The position numbers and the translations under genes were made by a program. From contig CAUYUJ010019368.1 of assembly GCA_963575745.1 (NCBI GenBank), forward strand, positions 89,411 through 131,910: a DNA stretch of 42,500 nt, written 5' to 3'. The notes under the pieces were generated by a model. The model made no database searches and was not told the origin of the DNA. It saw nothing but the letters and a program-made list of their open reading frames with translations. The stretch's first letter is position 1; every line of letters begins with the position of its first letter. Shown piece by piece: positions 34,668-42,160 of the stretch. Origin of the DNA: Prorocentrum cordatum. Lineage: Eukaryota; Sar; Dinophyceae; Prorocentrales; Prorocentraceae.

Positions 34668-34868
34668 ATAGGCCCACCAAAGACTGTTCTAAGAACCTCT
34701 CGCGGTCTGCACGATTTTTTTTTAGAACATGTATGGCTGGGACTGTCTTGCTTTAACGCATCGGGCTTCTGTTATAAGAGCGTCGTCTTTGTTCTTAGGG
34801 CATTTTGGGATTCTACGAGCATTTCGTGGTAGGACTACAAGACTGCCGGGATGGTCGGTCCCTGCTCA
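34668..34868 (+). repeat. Dispersed repeat related to the end of DNMT2 intron 3
   Basis: Starts with TATAGGCCCACC and ends with CGTGGTAGGACTACAAG and GGTCGGTCCCTGCTC. Both ends match the segment 41418-41612, and the last ~45 bp match best. The middle is strongly diverged but keeps GTCTTG-TTT blocks. Confidence 0.7.
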
Positions 34869-35073
34869 AGAGGAGGGAAGGGGAGCGGGGTTTCCGAGTG
34901 TAGCTCGGAAGTTCTGCCGATCTTGGCGCCCTCGAGGTTGCAGTTTGATGTCTTCGACGGTCACCACTCCCACGGTGTAGCCTGAGGGGGAAGAGGGGGA
35001 AGGGGAGACGGGGGATGGAGAAAGGATGGGCGAGGAGGGGAGGGAGGAGGACAAGGAAAAAGGGGGAAGGGGC

Positions 35074-35074
<1 letters not shown>
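34869..35074. other. Spacer, nothing recognised
   Basis: Purine-rich from about 34985. No gene. Confidence 0.4.
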
Positions 35075-35167
<93 letters not shown>

Positions 35168-35180
35168 CTCATTGTGATCT

Positions 35181-35241
<61 letters not shown>

Positions 35242-35243
35242 AA
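35075..35243. repeat. (GAT)n microsatellite
   Basis: Two GAT blocks (35075-35167 and 35181-35240) separated by CTCATTGTGATCTT. It gives artificial poly-Met, poly-Asp, poly-Ile and poly-His frames. Confidence 0.97.
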
Positions 35244-35344
35244 GGATGAGCAGGATGAGCAGGAGGAGGAGATCGTGAGGTCTCAACAGCGCATTGGACG
35301 CGAAAAGGTGAGAATGCAGCAATATTTGATTTTTCCTCAGGTGT

Positions 35345-35550
35345 TTGAAGGATTAGGGCTTCTTGGGGGAGTCCTGAGGGGGCTCCGAGAGCACTTGGAA
35401 ACATCTTGTGGCCCTCGTCGGGCAGCTTGAAGGTGTGTCGGAAGCTATCTTGAACAATCGTCGGATATTTAGAGCCGCCTTGGAGGCAACCTTGGAGCAT
35501 CGGAGGCCCTTCTGGAGCCGTCTTGGGCGAAACAAAACCCCCTTGCCACC
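35345..35550. repeat. Degenerate repeat, third locus of the CTTGG type
   Basis: Loose units such as GCCTTGGAGGCAACCTTGGAGC and CTTCTGGAGCCGTCTTGGGCG, of the same style as 19380-19960 and 27480-27810. Confidence 0.45.
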
Positions 35551-35734
35551 TCGCGAACCTCCCCAGAAAACTTCAGGGAGGGGAGGGGGAGGGCACCCCT
35601 TCCCGACGGGAAGAAGGTCTTGGAAGAGGAAAAATAGGTATCGCTAGACCACCTTATAGACAAAAGGGCCGGTGCCTGCAAAGATCAGCATGGAGCTCTG
35701 AGGTCGTTGTTCTTCGCTGTGGTCGTTGGAATGT

Positions 35735-35875
35735 ACTCCCTCCTCTGTCCTCCCCTCTGGTCGTCTCGCCCAGGCTCGTGGTCTTCCCCTCATCTGTCCT
35801 CCCCTCCTCTGGTCTTTACTCCCTCCTCCGTCCTCCCCTCCTCTGCCCTCCCCTCTGGTCGTCCCCTCGGAGGAT
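35735..35875. repeat. Pyrimidine-rich minisatellite
   Basis: Units of TCC(T/G)CCCCTCCTCTG and CCCTCTGGTCGTC recur about six times. No coding meaning. Confidence 0.75.
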
Positions 35876-36045
35876 CACTTGTGCCGTAGCAGCGGGTCAG
35901 CCCCTGGCTCTCTTCGGAGCCGAGGGAAGAGACGGTGGATGGGGCCGGACGCGAGGGCCCCGATCCCGTCAGGACGGGGCAGCCCGCAGCGTCCGCGTCA
36001 AGAGGCGCAGGAGAAAGCAGGAGAAGCAGGAGGAGGAGTTGGAGG

Positions 36046-36483
36046 GACCAAAAGCTCCTCCTTCGCTCCGGTCCCCATCCCTGCAAATAGCCTGCCCTCC
36101 TTTGCTCTCTCCGCCCGTCCCACCTGCATCTCGGGCCGCGAAATCTATACATATCCGCTGCTCCCTGGCCAGGCCCATCCTGAACCCAGGAGCTGTGTAT
36201 ACGCCCTCCTGGCCAAGCCAGGCGAGCGTGGCGTATACGCCGCTGCTGGGTTCAGGATAGGCCTGGCCATGGAGCAGTGGATATGTATAGATTCCGTCGC
36301 CCTATGCATCCCCCCTCCTCACTGCAGAGTTACAGCAGTCCTCTCCACCACGGCCTCCCTCGACACCCCCGGGGCAGCCGACCAAGCTCCTGCTCATCGG
36401 GTGTAGGGCCTCCTGTGCCCCCTATCTCTTTCCTGACCCGAGCCGTCTTCCCCCCCGCCCTCCCCGCCTCCCTCCCCTCCAGT
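36046..36483 (+). repeat. Local duplication copy 1, carrying hairpin element 1
   Basis: Order: CCAAAAGCTCCTCC, GGTCCCCATCCCTGCAAATAG, CCTGCCCTCCTTTGC, CACCTGCATC [insertion 36131-36304], CTGCAGAGTTACAGCAG, GACACCCCCGGGG, GTAGGGCCTCCTGTGCC, then CCGCCCTCCCC. The AAATAG at 36085-36090 is uninterrupted here, giving the empty site for hairpin element 2. Confidence 0.9.
36131..36304. mobile_element. Hairpin insertion element 1 (174 bp fold-back)
   Basis: Arms of about 74 bp (36131-36204 and 36231-36304) are inverted copies with only scattered mismatches, for example GAATCTATACATATCC against AAATCTATACATATCC. The element is flanked by TGCATC at 36125-36130 and 36305-36310. The sister copies at about 37070 and 37180 read CACCTGCATCCCCCC without it. 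This is a filled site beside two empty sites, direct evidence of insertion with a 6 bp target duplication. No coding capacity; a non-autonomous fold-back transposon. Confidence 0.9.
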
Positions 36484-36502
36484 GCAGGGCTCATTTCGAC
36501 TC

Positions 36503-36710
36503 CTCCGATTCGATTCGATTCGATTTCGATGGCTTCCGATTCCGATTCGATTCGACATGGGATTCCGATTCGGATTCCGACTTCTTATGGGACGCATAGT
36601 GGCCTGCCGATTTCCGCCGATCCGACTTTTCCCGACTTGGTTGCCGATTTCCGCCGATCCGTTTCATTTCGATTGCCGATCCGACTTATCGATTCGATTC
36701 TGGGCTCTCC
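36503..36710. repeat. Degenerate (GATTC)n-type repeat
   Basis: GATTCGATTC, GATTCCGATTC and CCGATTTCCGCCGATCC phrases recur over about 200 bp between local duplication copies 1 and 2. Confidence 0.8.
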
Positions 36711-36732
36711 TGCCAGTGGGGACAGCAAGGAA

Positions 36733-36859
36733 CCTCAAAAGCTCCTCCCTCGCTCCTCCCTCGCTCCGGTCCCCATCCATGCAAAAGCTCCTCGCTCGCT
36801 CTCCGCTGGAGGAGGACCAAAAGCTCCTCCCTCGCTCCGGTCCCCATCCATGCAAATAG
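36733..36859 (+). repeat. Short tandem copies of AAAAGCTCCTCC...CCATGCAAA
   Basis: The phrase AAAGCTCCTCCCTCGCTCC with GGTCCCCATCCATGCAAA occurs at 36734, partly at 36783 and again at 36818. The last one is the start of local duplication copy 2. Confidence 0.85.
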
Positions 36860-37140
36860 TCACCACCCACCAAACCACCCCAACCCAACCCGAAGACTCA
36901 GATTTACCCTCGATTTCCAGTGGGGGGGGTGTCGGGAAACATCGGAAAAACACACGTGGAACCCTTACCCCCCCCCAACCCGAAATTCGGGTCTTCGGGT
37001 TGGGTTGGGGTGGTCTGATAGGTAGTCAAATAGCCTGCCCTCCTTTGCTCTCTCCGCCCATCCCCACCTGCATCCCCCCCTCGCCACTGCAGAGTTACAG
37101 CAGTCCTCTCCACCACGGCCTCCCTCGACACCCCCGGGGC
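36806..37140 (+). repeat. Local duplication copy 2, carrying hairpin element 2
   Basis: Same order of blocks as copy 1, but interrupted at AAATAG by the insertion 36860-37027 and uninterrupted at TGCATC. Joins copy 3 directly at GGGGCCCTGCCC. Confidence 0.9.
36860..37027. mobile_element. Hairpin insertion element 2 (168 bp)
   Basis: Inverted arms share a perfect ~23 bp core (ACCACCCCAACCCAACCCG... at about 36875-36897 and its complement near 36993-37015), with weaker pairing outward. Flanked by AAATAG at 36854-36859 and 37028-37033; copy 1 has a single AAATAG (36085-36090) running straight into CCTGCCCTCC. This is a filled/empty pair with a 6 bp duplication. Its sequence differs from element 1. 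Confidence 0.87.
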
Positions 37141-37353
37141 CCTGCCCTCCTTTGCTCTCTCCGCCCATCCCCACCTGCATCCCCCCCTCCCCACTGCAGA
37201 GTTACAGCAGTCCTCTCCGCCACACGGCCTCCCTCGACACCCCCGGGGCGGCCGACCTCGCTCCTGCTCCTCGGGTATAGGGCCTCCTGTGCCCCCATCC
37301 TCTTTCCCGGCCCGAGCCGTCTTCCCCCCCGCCCTCCCCGCCTCCCTCCCCGG
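37141..37353 (+). repeat. Local duplication copy 3
   Basis: CCTGCCCTCCTTTGC through TGCATCCCCCCC, CTGCAGAGTTACAGCAG, GACACCCCCGGGG and GGGCCTCCTGTGCC to CCCCGCCTCCC. It lacks both hairpin insertions. A tail copy with GGGCCTCCTGTGCC recurs at 37521-37600. Confidence 0.9.
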
Positions 37354-37434
37354 GAGATATGTGGTGCTTTGCGAGTTCCCTGACCTTCCCTTTCCCCCCC
37401 TCTCCCCCCCCCCAAAAAAATATCCCGCCTCCCT

Positions 37435-37680
37435 CCCCTCCAGTGGGGACAGCAAGGAGCCTCAACCACATCGAGGACACGCCATGCGGCATGTTCTGCG
37501 AATGCCAGCAATCGTCAGGGGTGTAGGGCCTCCTGTGCCCCCATCTCTTTCCTGACCCGAGCCGTCTTCCCCCCCCGCCCTCCCCGCCTCCCTCCCCTCC
37601 AGTGGGGACAGCAAGGAACCTCGACCACATCGAGGACACGCCATGGGGCATGTTCTGCGAATGCCAGCAATCGTCAGAAC
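37435..37680 (+). repeat. Tandem pair of an ~84 bp unit
   Basis: CCAGTGGGGACAGCAAGGA, CATCGAGGACACGCCATG and TTCTGCGAATGCCAGCAATC occur at 37439-37517 and 37599-37676, with the GGGCCTCCTGTGCC block between. A partial copy is at 36711-36732. Confidence 0.9.
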
Positions 37681-37700
37681 ACCGTCGCCAGCTTGGTGCT

Positions 37701-37743
37701 GGTTGTGGTCGATGTGCCGCCGACGGCCACATCGACCACAACC
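37701..37743. repeat. Perfect 15-16 bp hairpin upstream of DNMT2
   Basis: GGTTGTGGTCGATGTG at 37701-37716 pairs with CACATCGACCACAACC ending at 37743, loop about 11 bases. It lies ~130 bp before the ATG. A small fold-back element or an upstream regulatory structure is possible; no function is shown. Confidence 0.85.
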
Positions 37744-37870
37744 GCAACCAGAGCGTTCATGTCGAGGCCAGCAGCTTCTTCCCCAGGGGTCCCTCCTGAA
37801 ACATGCACTCAGTTGTGGTGGTGGTTCTTTGCAGTGCCCTGACCTCCACCCCCGCGCGCTGTGGGCCGCG

Positions 37871-38077
37871 ATGGCTGGGCTGGGCTGCGGGCCAGCCTCC
37901 CGCGGCGAGCCAGACGTGGCGGGGGAGGCCCCGGCGCAGCTCGCGTTGCCGCCGCGGCTGCGGGTCTGCGAGCTCTTCGCGGGCATCGGCGGGTGGCGCG
38001 TGGCGCTGCAGCAGGTGCTGCCAGGCTGTACCGACGTGGAGGTGTCGGCGTTCGATTCCGGCCCGCATTGCAGCGAG
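37871..38077 (+). CDS. TRDMT1 (DNMT2): DNMT2-type tRNA cytosine-5 methyltransferase, exon 1
   Basis: 69 codons from ATG 37871. After ~30 residues of Ala/Pro-rich leader comes RVCELFAGIGGWRVAL, the SAM-binding motif I of C5 methyltransferases, then FDSGPHCSE. The start is the only ATG ahead of motif I in this frame without low-complexity repeats before it; CTTTGCAG at about 37829-37836 could be a cis or trans splice acceptor. The exon ends in GCGAG before GTCTCATC, phase 0. The DNMT2 family methylates C38 of certain tRNAs (Asp in most species). Exons 1-5 total 446 residues, already longer than the usual ~390, and the C-terminus is outside the window. Confidence 0.88.
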
Positions 38078-38551
38078 GTCTCATCGAGAATACAAGAAGC
38101 CCTGACCTGGATACCACAACGAAGACGCAGCCTAGCTTACTACCCTCGTCAAAATTAACCTCAACAGTTGCTGGCACGTCATTTCGATTTCGGCGCGCCC
38201 CTAGATGTCGACACGCCGCCCCTTCGATGTCGGGGCGGGGGCAAAGATAGTCTGACCGAACTTGACTCGAAAGTTTGACGTCGACCGACATTGGAGGGGC
38301 GGCGCATGCAAGCACCCCGCACTCATCGATACTCGGCCCCAGATCTTCCGACAAGCAGTTCAACCACGTCAGACATTTTTGAGGTTAATTGTGACGAGGG
38401 TTGTAGGTCCTCGTCTTGGCATTAGCGATAATCAGTCTAGGTAGCCTGGTTCGGCACATTTGCGGAAAAGACCCCCCCTGCCCCTAATGCCTTGGGCCTC
38501 TTAACGTGGTCCGCTCCCAAAGGGTCGAGGGCCCTTTCATTGCTAAGCGAG
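38078..38551 (+). other. DNMT2 intron 1 (GT-AG, 474 bp) with 10 bp direct repeat at its ends
   Basis: AGCGAGGTCT occurs at 38072-38081 and again at 38546-38555, spanning both splice junctions, so excision leaves one copy. Inside is an inverted-repeat element (38138-38408). The intron joins HCSE to VYERNF in frame, which matches the NEVYKYNF region of animal DNMT2. Confidence 0.85.
38138..38408. mobile_element. Fold-back element in DNMT2 intron 1
   Basis: ACCCTCGTCAAAATTAACC near 38140 is inverted at about 38380-38403 with one mismatch. A second, inner inverted pair (CGCCGCCCCTTCGATGTCGG near 38211 and its near-complement at about 38286-38306) makes the centre another hairpin. No coding capacity. 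Confidence 0.75.
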
Positions 38552-39103
38552 GTCTACGAGAGGAACTTCGGCGAGCGCTGCTGCAGGCGGAACATCGAGC
38601 AGCTGGGGCCGGCGGACCTCGAGGGCTTCGACCTGTGGGTCATGTCGCCCCCCTGCCAGCCCTTCACCGCGACCAAGGACGCCAGGCAGCGCGACCTGGG
38701 GGACAGGCGCTGCAGGGCCCTGGAGCACCTCTGCGCCCTGCTGCCGCGCCTCTCCCGGCCCCCGCGCTGGCTCGCCCTGGAGAACGTGAAGGGCTTCATG
38801 CGCAGCGCGGCGCGCGCTCGCTGGCGCGGCGCCCTCGCGGCCGCGGGCTACTCCGACTGGGAGGTGCTCCTGGACCTGGCGAGCTTCGGCGTGCCCAACC
38901 ACCGGACGAGGTACTACCTGCTCGCGGAGAGGTCGGGGCGCTTCGCGGCCGCGGGCCCCGACGCCTCCCAGGCGCCGCGCCCGCCTCCCGCAGGGCCTCT
39001 GCCGCCAGGGCTCGTCGCGCGCGGGGCCTGGGCCCGGGAGCGCCGCGCCGAGATCGAGGAGGCCCACGCGGCCGCGCGCCAGACAGCCGACGCCGCCGCC
39101 AAG
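38552..39103 (+). CDS. TRDMT1 (DNMT2): DNMT2-type tRNA methyltransferase, exon 2 (catalytic)
   Basis: 184 codons, phase 0 at both ends. Contains VYERNFG, then MSPPCQPFT (motif IV, catalytic Cys at residue 104), a conserved-looking leucine-rich ILPRL-like helix (LLPRLSRPPRWLALENVKGF), ENVKGF (motif VI, Glu146) and FGVPNHRTRYYLLA (motif VIII). PPCQPFT followed by ENVKGF is typical of DNMT2. The last ~60 residues are Ala/Arg/Pro-rich and have no family counterpart. The end, GCCAAG|GATC, implies a GA-AG intron, a donor type known from dinoflagellates. Confidence 0.95.
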
Positions 39104-39692
39104 GATCTTGGCTGCCCCGATGCGCAACACGTATCGCGTCGACACAGATCTTGAGTCGTAGGCTGAAAGCGTAGGTCTGGCGCGACACCCTCGCCAGAGC
39201 GTGGACCTACAACTGCCGAGCCAAGAACCAGCGTGTTCTTCACACGGCCGTTTGGAGCACGGCGCGCGTTGTGTGTCAGAACGGGCGCATCAGTGGGGAA
39301 ACCAAGAGGTACCGATACCGCTACTCCCCGGGCCTCTCCCGGGGTGCTTTCTGACAAGAACTTCGAGGCGAATCCAGCGGTGGTGACGAGGGCTCCGCGG
39401 GAGGCCCAAGAGGCGAGAACGAGGCAAGGCTAGCCGTATCGGTACCTTTCTCTCCTCTGAAGTCAGGGCAGCTAAGCTTATGATGTTCCAACCTACTTTA
39501 GCCTTGATCACCAGAAAGAATTTCGAGCGCCAGAAGAAAATACCGAAACTCAAGGGTTTTCACGTGTCGGGCCCTGGGAGACACTTGCCCGACACTGTTC
39601 CGACACTCTTTTGACACTCATCTGGGTGCTTGAAATTATCTCTGGGATGTGGTCCTTCAGTAGGATTGGGCACAACATGAAGCTAAGCCAAG
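39104..39692 (+). other. DNMT2 intron 2 (GA donor, 589 bp) with 9 bp direct repeat at its ends
   Basis: GCCAAGGAT occurs at 39098-39106 and 39687-39695, spanning both junctions. The implied donor is GATCTTGG. Inside are several inverted repeats: GTAGGTCTGGCG with its near-complement (39171-39210), AGGTACCGATACCGCT with AGCCGTATCGGTACCT (39307-39322 / 39432-39447), and GTGTCGGG with CCCGACAC (39564-39595) followed by GACACT repeats. Confidence 0.7.
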
Positions 39693-39899
39693 GATGTCTC
39701 CTTCGCGCGCCTGCGCCGCCGCTTCTGCGCGGAGCTGGCGGGGCTCGTGCCCGCAGCGGCGCGGGCCCTCGTGGACGAGGAGGGCGGCCTGCTGGCCGGC
39801 GCGGCCGGCTGGAAGCTGCTGCCCCTGCCGCGCCAGGAGCCGGACGCGTTCATGATCACCTTCGACGCGGACCTCAAGCAGTTCTGCACGAACGAAATG
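39693..39899 (+). CDS. TRDMT1 (DNMT2): DNMT2-type tRNA methyltransferase, exon 3 (variable region)
   Basis: 69 codons (DVSFARLRRRFCAELAG ... FDADLKQFCTNEM), phase 0. It lies where DNMT2 proteins carry a variable loop between motif VIII and the target-recognition part, and has no recognisable counterpart. The exon is supported by GC-rich coding composition, an open phase and an AAG|GAT acceptor. The 3' limit is uncertain by a few bases because the next intron begins with an inverted repeat. Confidence 0.7.
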
Positions 39900-40080
39900 G
39901 GTACGGAAAGAATGGGCACAATGCCCAACAGCAGTTCCTGCTCATTTTGTACAGGACTCGCTGTCCACGCCGCCGCGGCCTGTGTCCATTCGAGACAGGA
40001 GGCCGCCTGCCCAACAGCGGCCGCTGTTGGTTTAGGGCAACATTTGTTGTTTGGCATTGTACTCATTTTTATCGTACCCC
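39898..40080. mobile_element. 183 bp inverted-repeat element at the start of DNMT2 intron 3
   Basis: GGGTACG...AATGGGCACAATGCC at 39899-39926 is mirrored by GGCATTGTACTCATT...CGTACCCC at about 40052-40080, about 75-80% over ~34 bp. The first arm starts at the exon 3 boundary. No coding capacity. Confidence 0.7.
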
Positions 40081-40097
40081 TTTCGGGCGTCCAAAGC

Positions 40098-40515
40098 AGT
40101 AGTAATAATCATTATCAGCAGCAGCAGCAGCAGCATCAGCAACATCAGCACCGTCATCTTCATCATCAACAGCATCATCGTCATCATCGTCAGCATCATC
40201 ATCATCGTCGCAGTCATCATCATGATCAAAATTATCAGCATCACCATCCTCATCGTCATTACCACCATGTGCATCATCCTCATACTCATCATCATTATCA
40301 CCATCGGCATCAACATCGGCATCATCCTTAACATACTCACAATCAGCATCCTCATCATCATCACCATCGTTATCATCATCACAAGCATCATAATCCTCAT
40401 CAATATCATCACCATCATCATCATCATCACCACCCCCACCATCATTTGCATCGCCACCACCATCGTAATCATCATCACCATCGCCATCATCCTCATCACA
40501 ATCAGCATAATTCGC
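40098..40515. repeat. Degenerate (CAT)n/(ATC)n tract
   Basis: About 400 bp of CATCATCAC, CATCGTCAT and CATTATCAC type triplets within intron 3. Frames of Ile, His or Met are artefacts. Confidence 0.92.
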
Positions 40516-40813
40516 ATATCAGCCAGCGTTGACTCCAAATCGATTAGACTACTCAAATCAAGGAACCAGAGGAATCGAGCATGCTTGTAATCCGTAAGCA
40601 AGCAAGCCAGCAAGCAAGTCAGCAAGCAAGCGTGCAAGCAAGCAAGGAGGCAGGCATAGGCATAGGCGTCGGCATAGGAGTTCGGGGGGGAGGCACAGGC
40701 ATAGGCATAGGCATAGCCATAGCATATTTTTTTGGGGGGCATAGGAATTTGGGGAGGCAATGGACCAATAGTAGGGTTTGAGCTAGGACTCATATAGGGC
40801 AAGCCTATTTGGA
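40516..40813 (+). repeat. Intronic direct repeat, copy A
   Basis: ATATCAGCCAGCGTTGACTCC, GACTACTCAAATCAAGGA, a (CAAG)n tract, a (GGCATA)n tract, then GTAGGGTTTGAGCTAGGACTC and GGGCAAGCCTATTTGGA. Repeated as copy B at 40878-41239. Confidence 0.9.
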
Positions 40814-40877
40814 GAATCATCATTATCATCGTCGTCGTCATTCTCATCATCATGATCACCATGACCATCATCATTAA

Positions 40878-41239
40878 TATCAGCCAGCGTTGACCCCAAA
40901 TAAACTAGACGACTCAAATCAAGGAATCAGAGGAATCAAGCATGCTTGTAATCCGCAACTCAGCAAGCAAACAAGCGTGCAAGCAAGCAAGCAGGCAAGC
41001 AAGCAAGCAAGCAAGCAAGCAAGCGTGCAAGTCCGTACGCAAGCAAGCCAGCAAGCAAGCAAGCAAGCAAGCAGGCATACGCATAGGCTTAGGCGTAGGC
41101 TTATGAGTTAGGGGGGAGGCATAGGCATAGGCACAGGCATAGCCATTGGAATTAGAGGGGGAGGACATAGGAATCAGGGGGGGAACGGACCAATTAGTAG
41201 GGTTTGAGCTAGGGCTCCTATAGGGCAAGCCTGTATGGA
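40878..41239 (+). repeat. Intronic direct repeat, copy B
   Basis: Same order of blocks as copy A with a longer (CAAG)n tract (about 40965-41072). Both copies are followed by ATC-rich DNA, so the duplication probably included the microsatellite edge. Confidence 0.9.
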
Positions 41240-41257
41240 AAACATCATCATCACAAT

Positions 41258-41260
41258 TAC

Positions 41261-41306
<46 letters not shown>

Positions 41307-41325
41307 GTCATCGTCATCGTCATCG

Positions 41326-41400
<75 letters not shown>
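41258..41400. repeat. (TCA)n microsatellite
   Basis: About 140 bp of CAT/TCA triplets with a short CGTCATCGTCAT interruption near 41305-41330. Confidence 0.97.
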
Positions 41401-41401
<1 letters not shown>

Positions 41402-41417
41402 GGGGAAGCGTCCTCGC

Positions 41418-41612
41418 CTGCCTATAGGCCCACCGCAGAAGGTTCTGACAGCCACTGGTGGTTCGCACCAAATGTTCTCAACTGCTCTAAGACGACATTT
41501 CAGGTTGAGGCCGTCTTGTTTTGATACATCGTGTTTGCGTAACATTCTTGTGCTCTGAGAATACGTCGTGGTAGGCATACAGGAATGCCAGGACGGTCGG
41601 TCCCTGCTCCAG
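41418..41612 (+). repeat. Dispersed repeat at the 3' end of DNMT2 intron 3
   Basis: From TATAGGCCCACCGCAG to GGTCGGTCCCTGCTCCAG; related to 34668-34868. It ends exactly at the splice acceptor of exon 4, so the repeat supplies the acceptor. Confidence 0.7.
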
Positions 41613-41831
41613 GACCGCGCGGCCGCAGCGCGGCTGTTGCCCGCCCTCGCGCCCGAGGAGGGCGCCGGCGGAGTCGCGCCCGCGTGGGCGCTGTCCGAGG
41701 CGCCCGCGGGCGGCTGCCGGCAGATCGGCGACTTCCTCGAGGAGGGCGCGCCGAACGTGCAGGACCTGCTGGTGCCCGCCGCCGTGCTGGCGAAGCCCTG
41801 GGCGCTCGGGCTGAGCTACGTGGAGCCGCAG
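41613..41831 (+). CDS. TRDMT1 (DNMT2): DNMT2-type tRNA methyltransferase, exon 4
   Basis: 73 codons, phase 0. The second half, IGDFLEEGAPNVQDLLVPAA, matches the DFLE...LVP(P/D)..L segment that precedes the CFT motif of DNMT2 proteins. The first ~35 residues are Ala-rich and variable. It ends EPQ at CCGCAG|GTAGGG. The start could be 21 bases earlier (41592), in the same frame. Confidence 0.88.
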
Positions 41832-42160
41832 GTAGGGGGCCACATGCGAACCCTGCCCCTACCCTCCTTGGTTTCTAAGTGGGAGGGTGGGGTTCATCAG
41901 AGCGTGAATTACCTACCCCGCTTTCGCTTCCAGACAAAACCAAGTCATACCACGCGCCTCCTCGTCAAGCGGCCTGACCAGTACAGGCCGTAGTTTGGCA
42001 TCGCTTGGTATCTCTTGGAAGCGAGGGTGGTCAAAAGCGAGGTAGGTTTGTTTTCCCCCTAGTTCACTTCGTCCGGGACTTCCCGAGCGAAGTGAACCCC
42101 ACCCTCCCCCTCAGAACTCGTGGGGGGCAGGGGTGGGGTTCGCATGTGGCCCCCTAGCAG
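41832..42160 (+). other. DNMT2 intron 4: an introner-like element
   Basis: 329 bp. The body 41833-42156 has perfect 21 bp terminal inverted repeats (starts TAGGGGGCCACATG, ends CATGTGGCCCCCTA). It is flanked by GCAGG at 41828-41832 and 42157-42161. The donor GT is made of the last G of the first GCAGG and the first T of the element; the acceptor AG lies in the second GCAGG. Inner perfect inverted pairs of 16 bp (41881-41896 / 42093-42108) and 10 bp (42062-42071 / 42088-42097) extend the fold-back. Splicing restores one GCAGG and the reading frame. Confidence 0.93.

Larger units (their letters stand above)
39900..41612 (+). other. DNMT2 intron 3 (~1.7 kb), packed with repeats
   Basis: Runs from about GGTACGG at the end of exon 3 to CTGCTCCAG. 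It holds an inverted-repeat element (39898-40080), ATC/CAT-rich DNA, a pair of ~300-360 bp direct copies, a (TCA)n tract and a dispersed-repeat copy at its 3' end. The exact donor is ambiguous (GG or GT, shifted by one base); an earlier acceptor at 41591 would also keep phase 0. Confidence 0.7.

Noticed and set aside
35075-35243. Poly-Asp/Met/His proteins
   Set aside because: Direct translation of a (GAT)n microsatellite in different frames.
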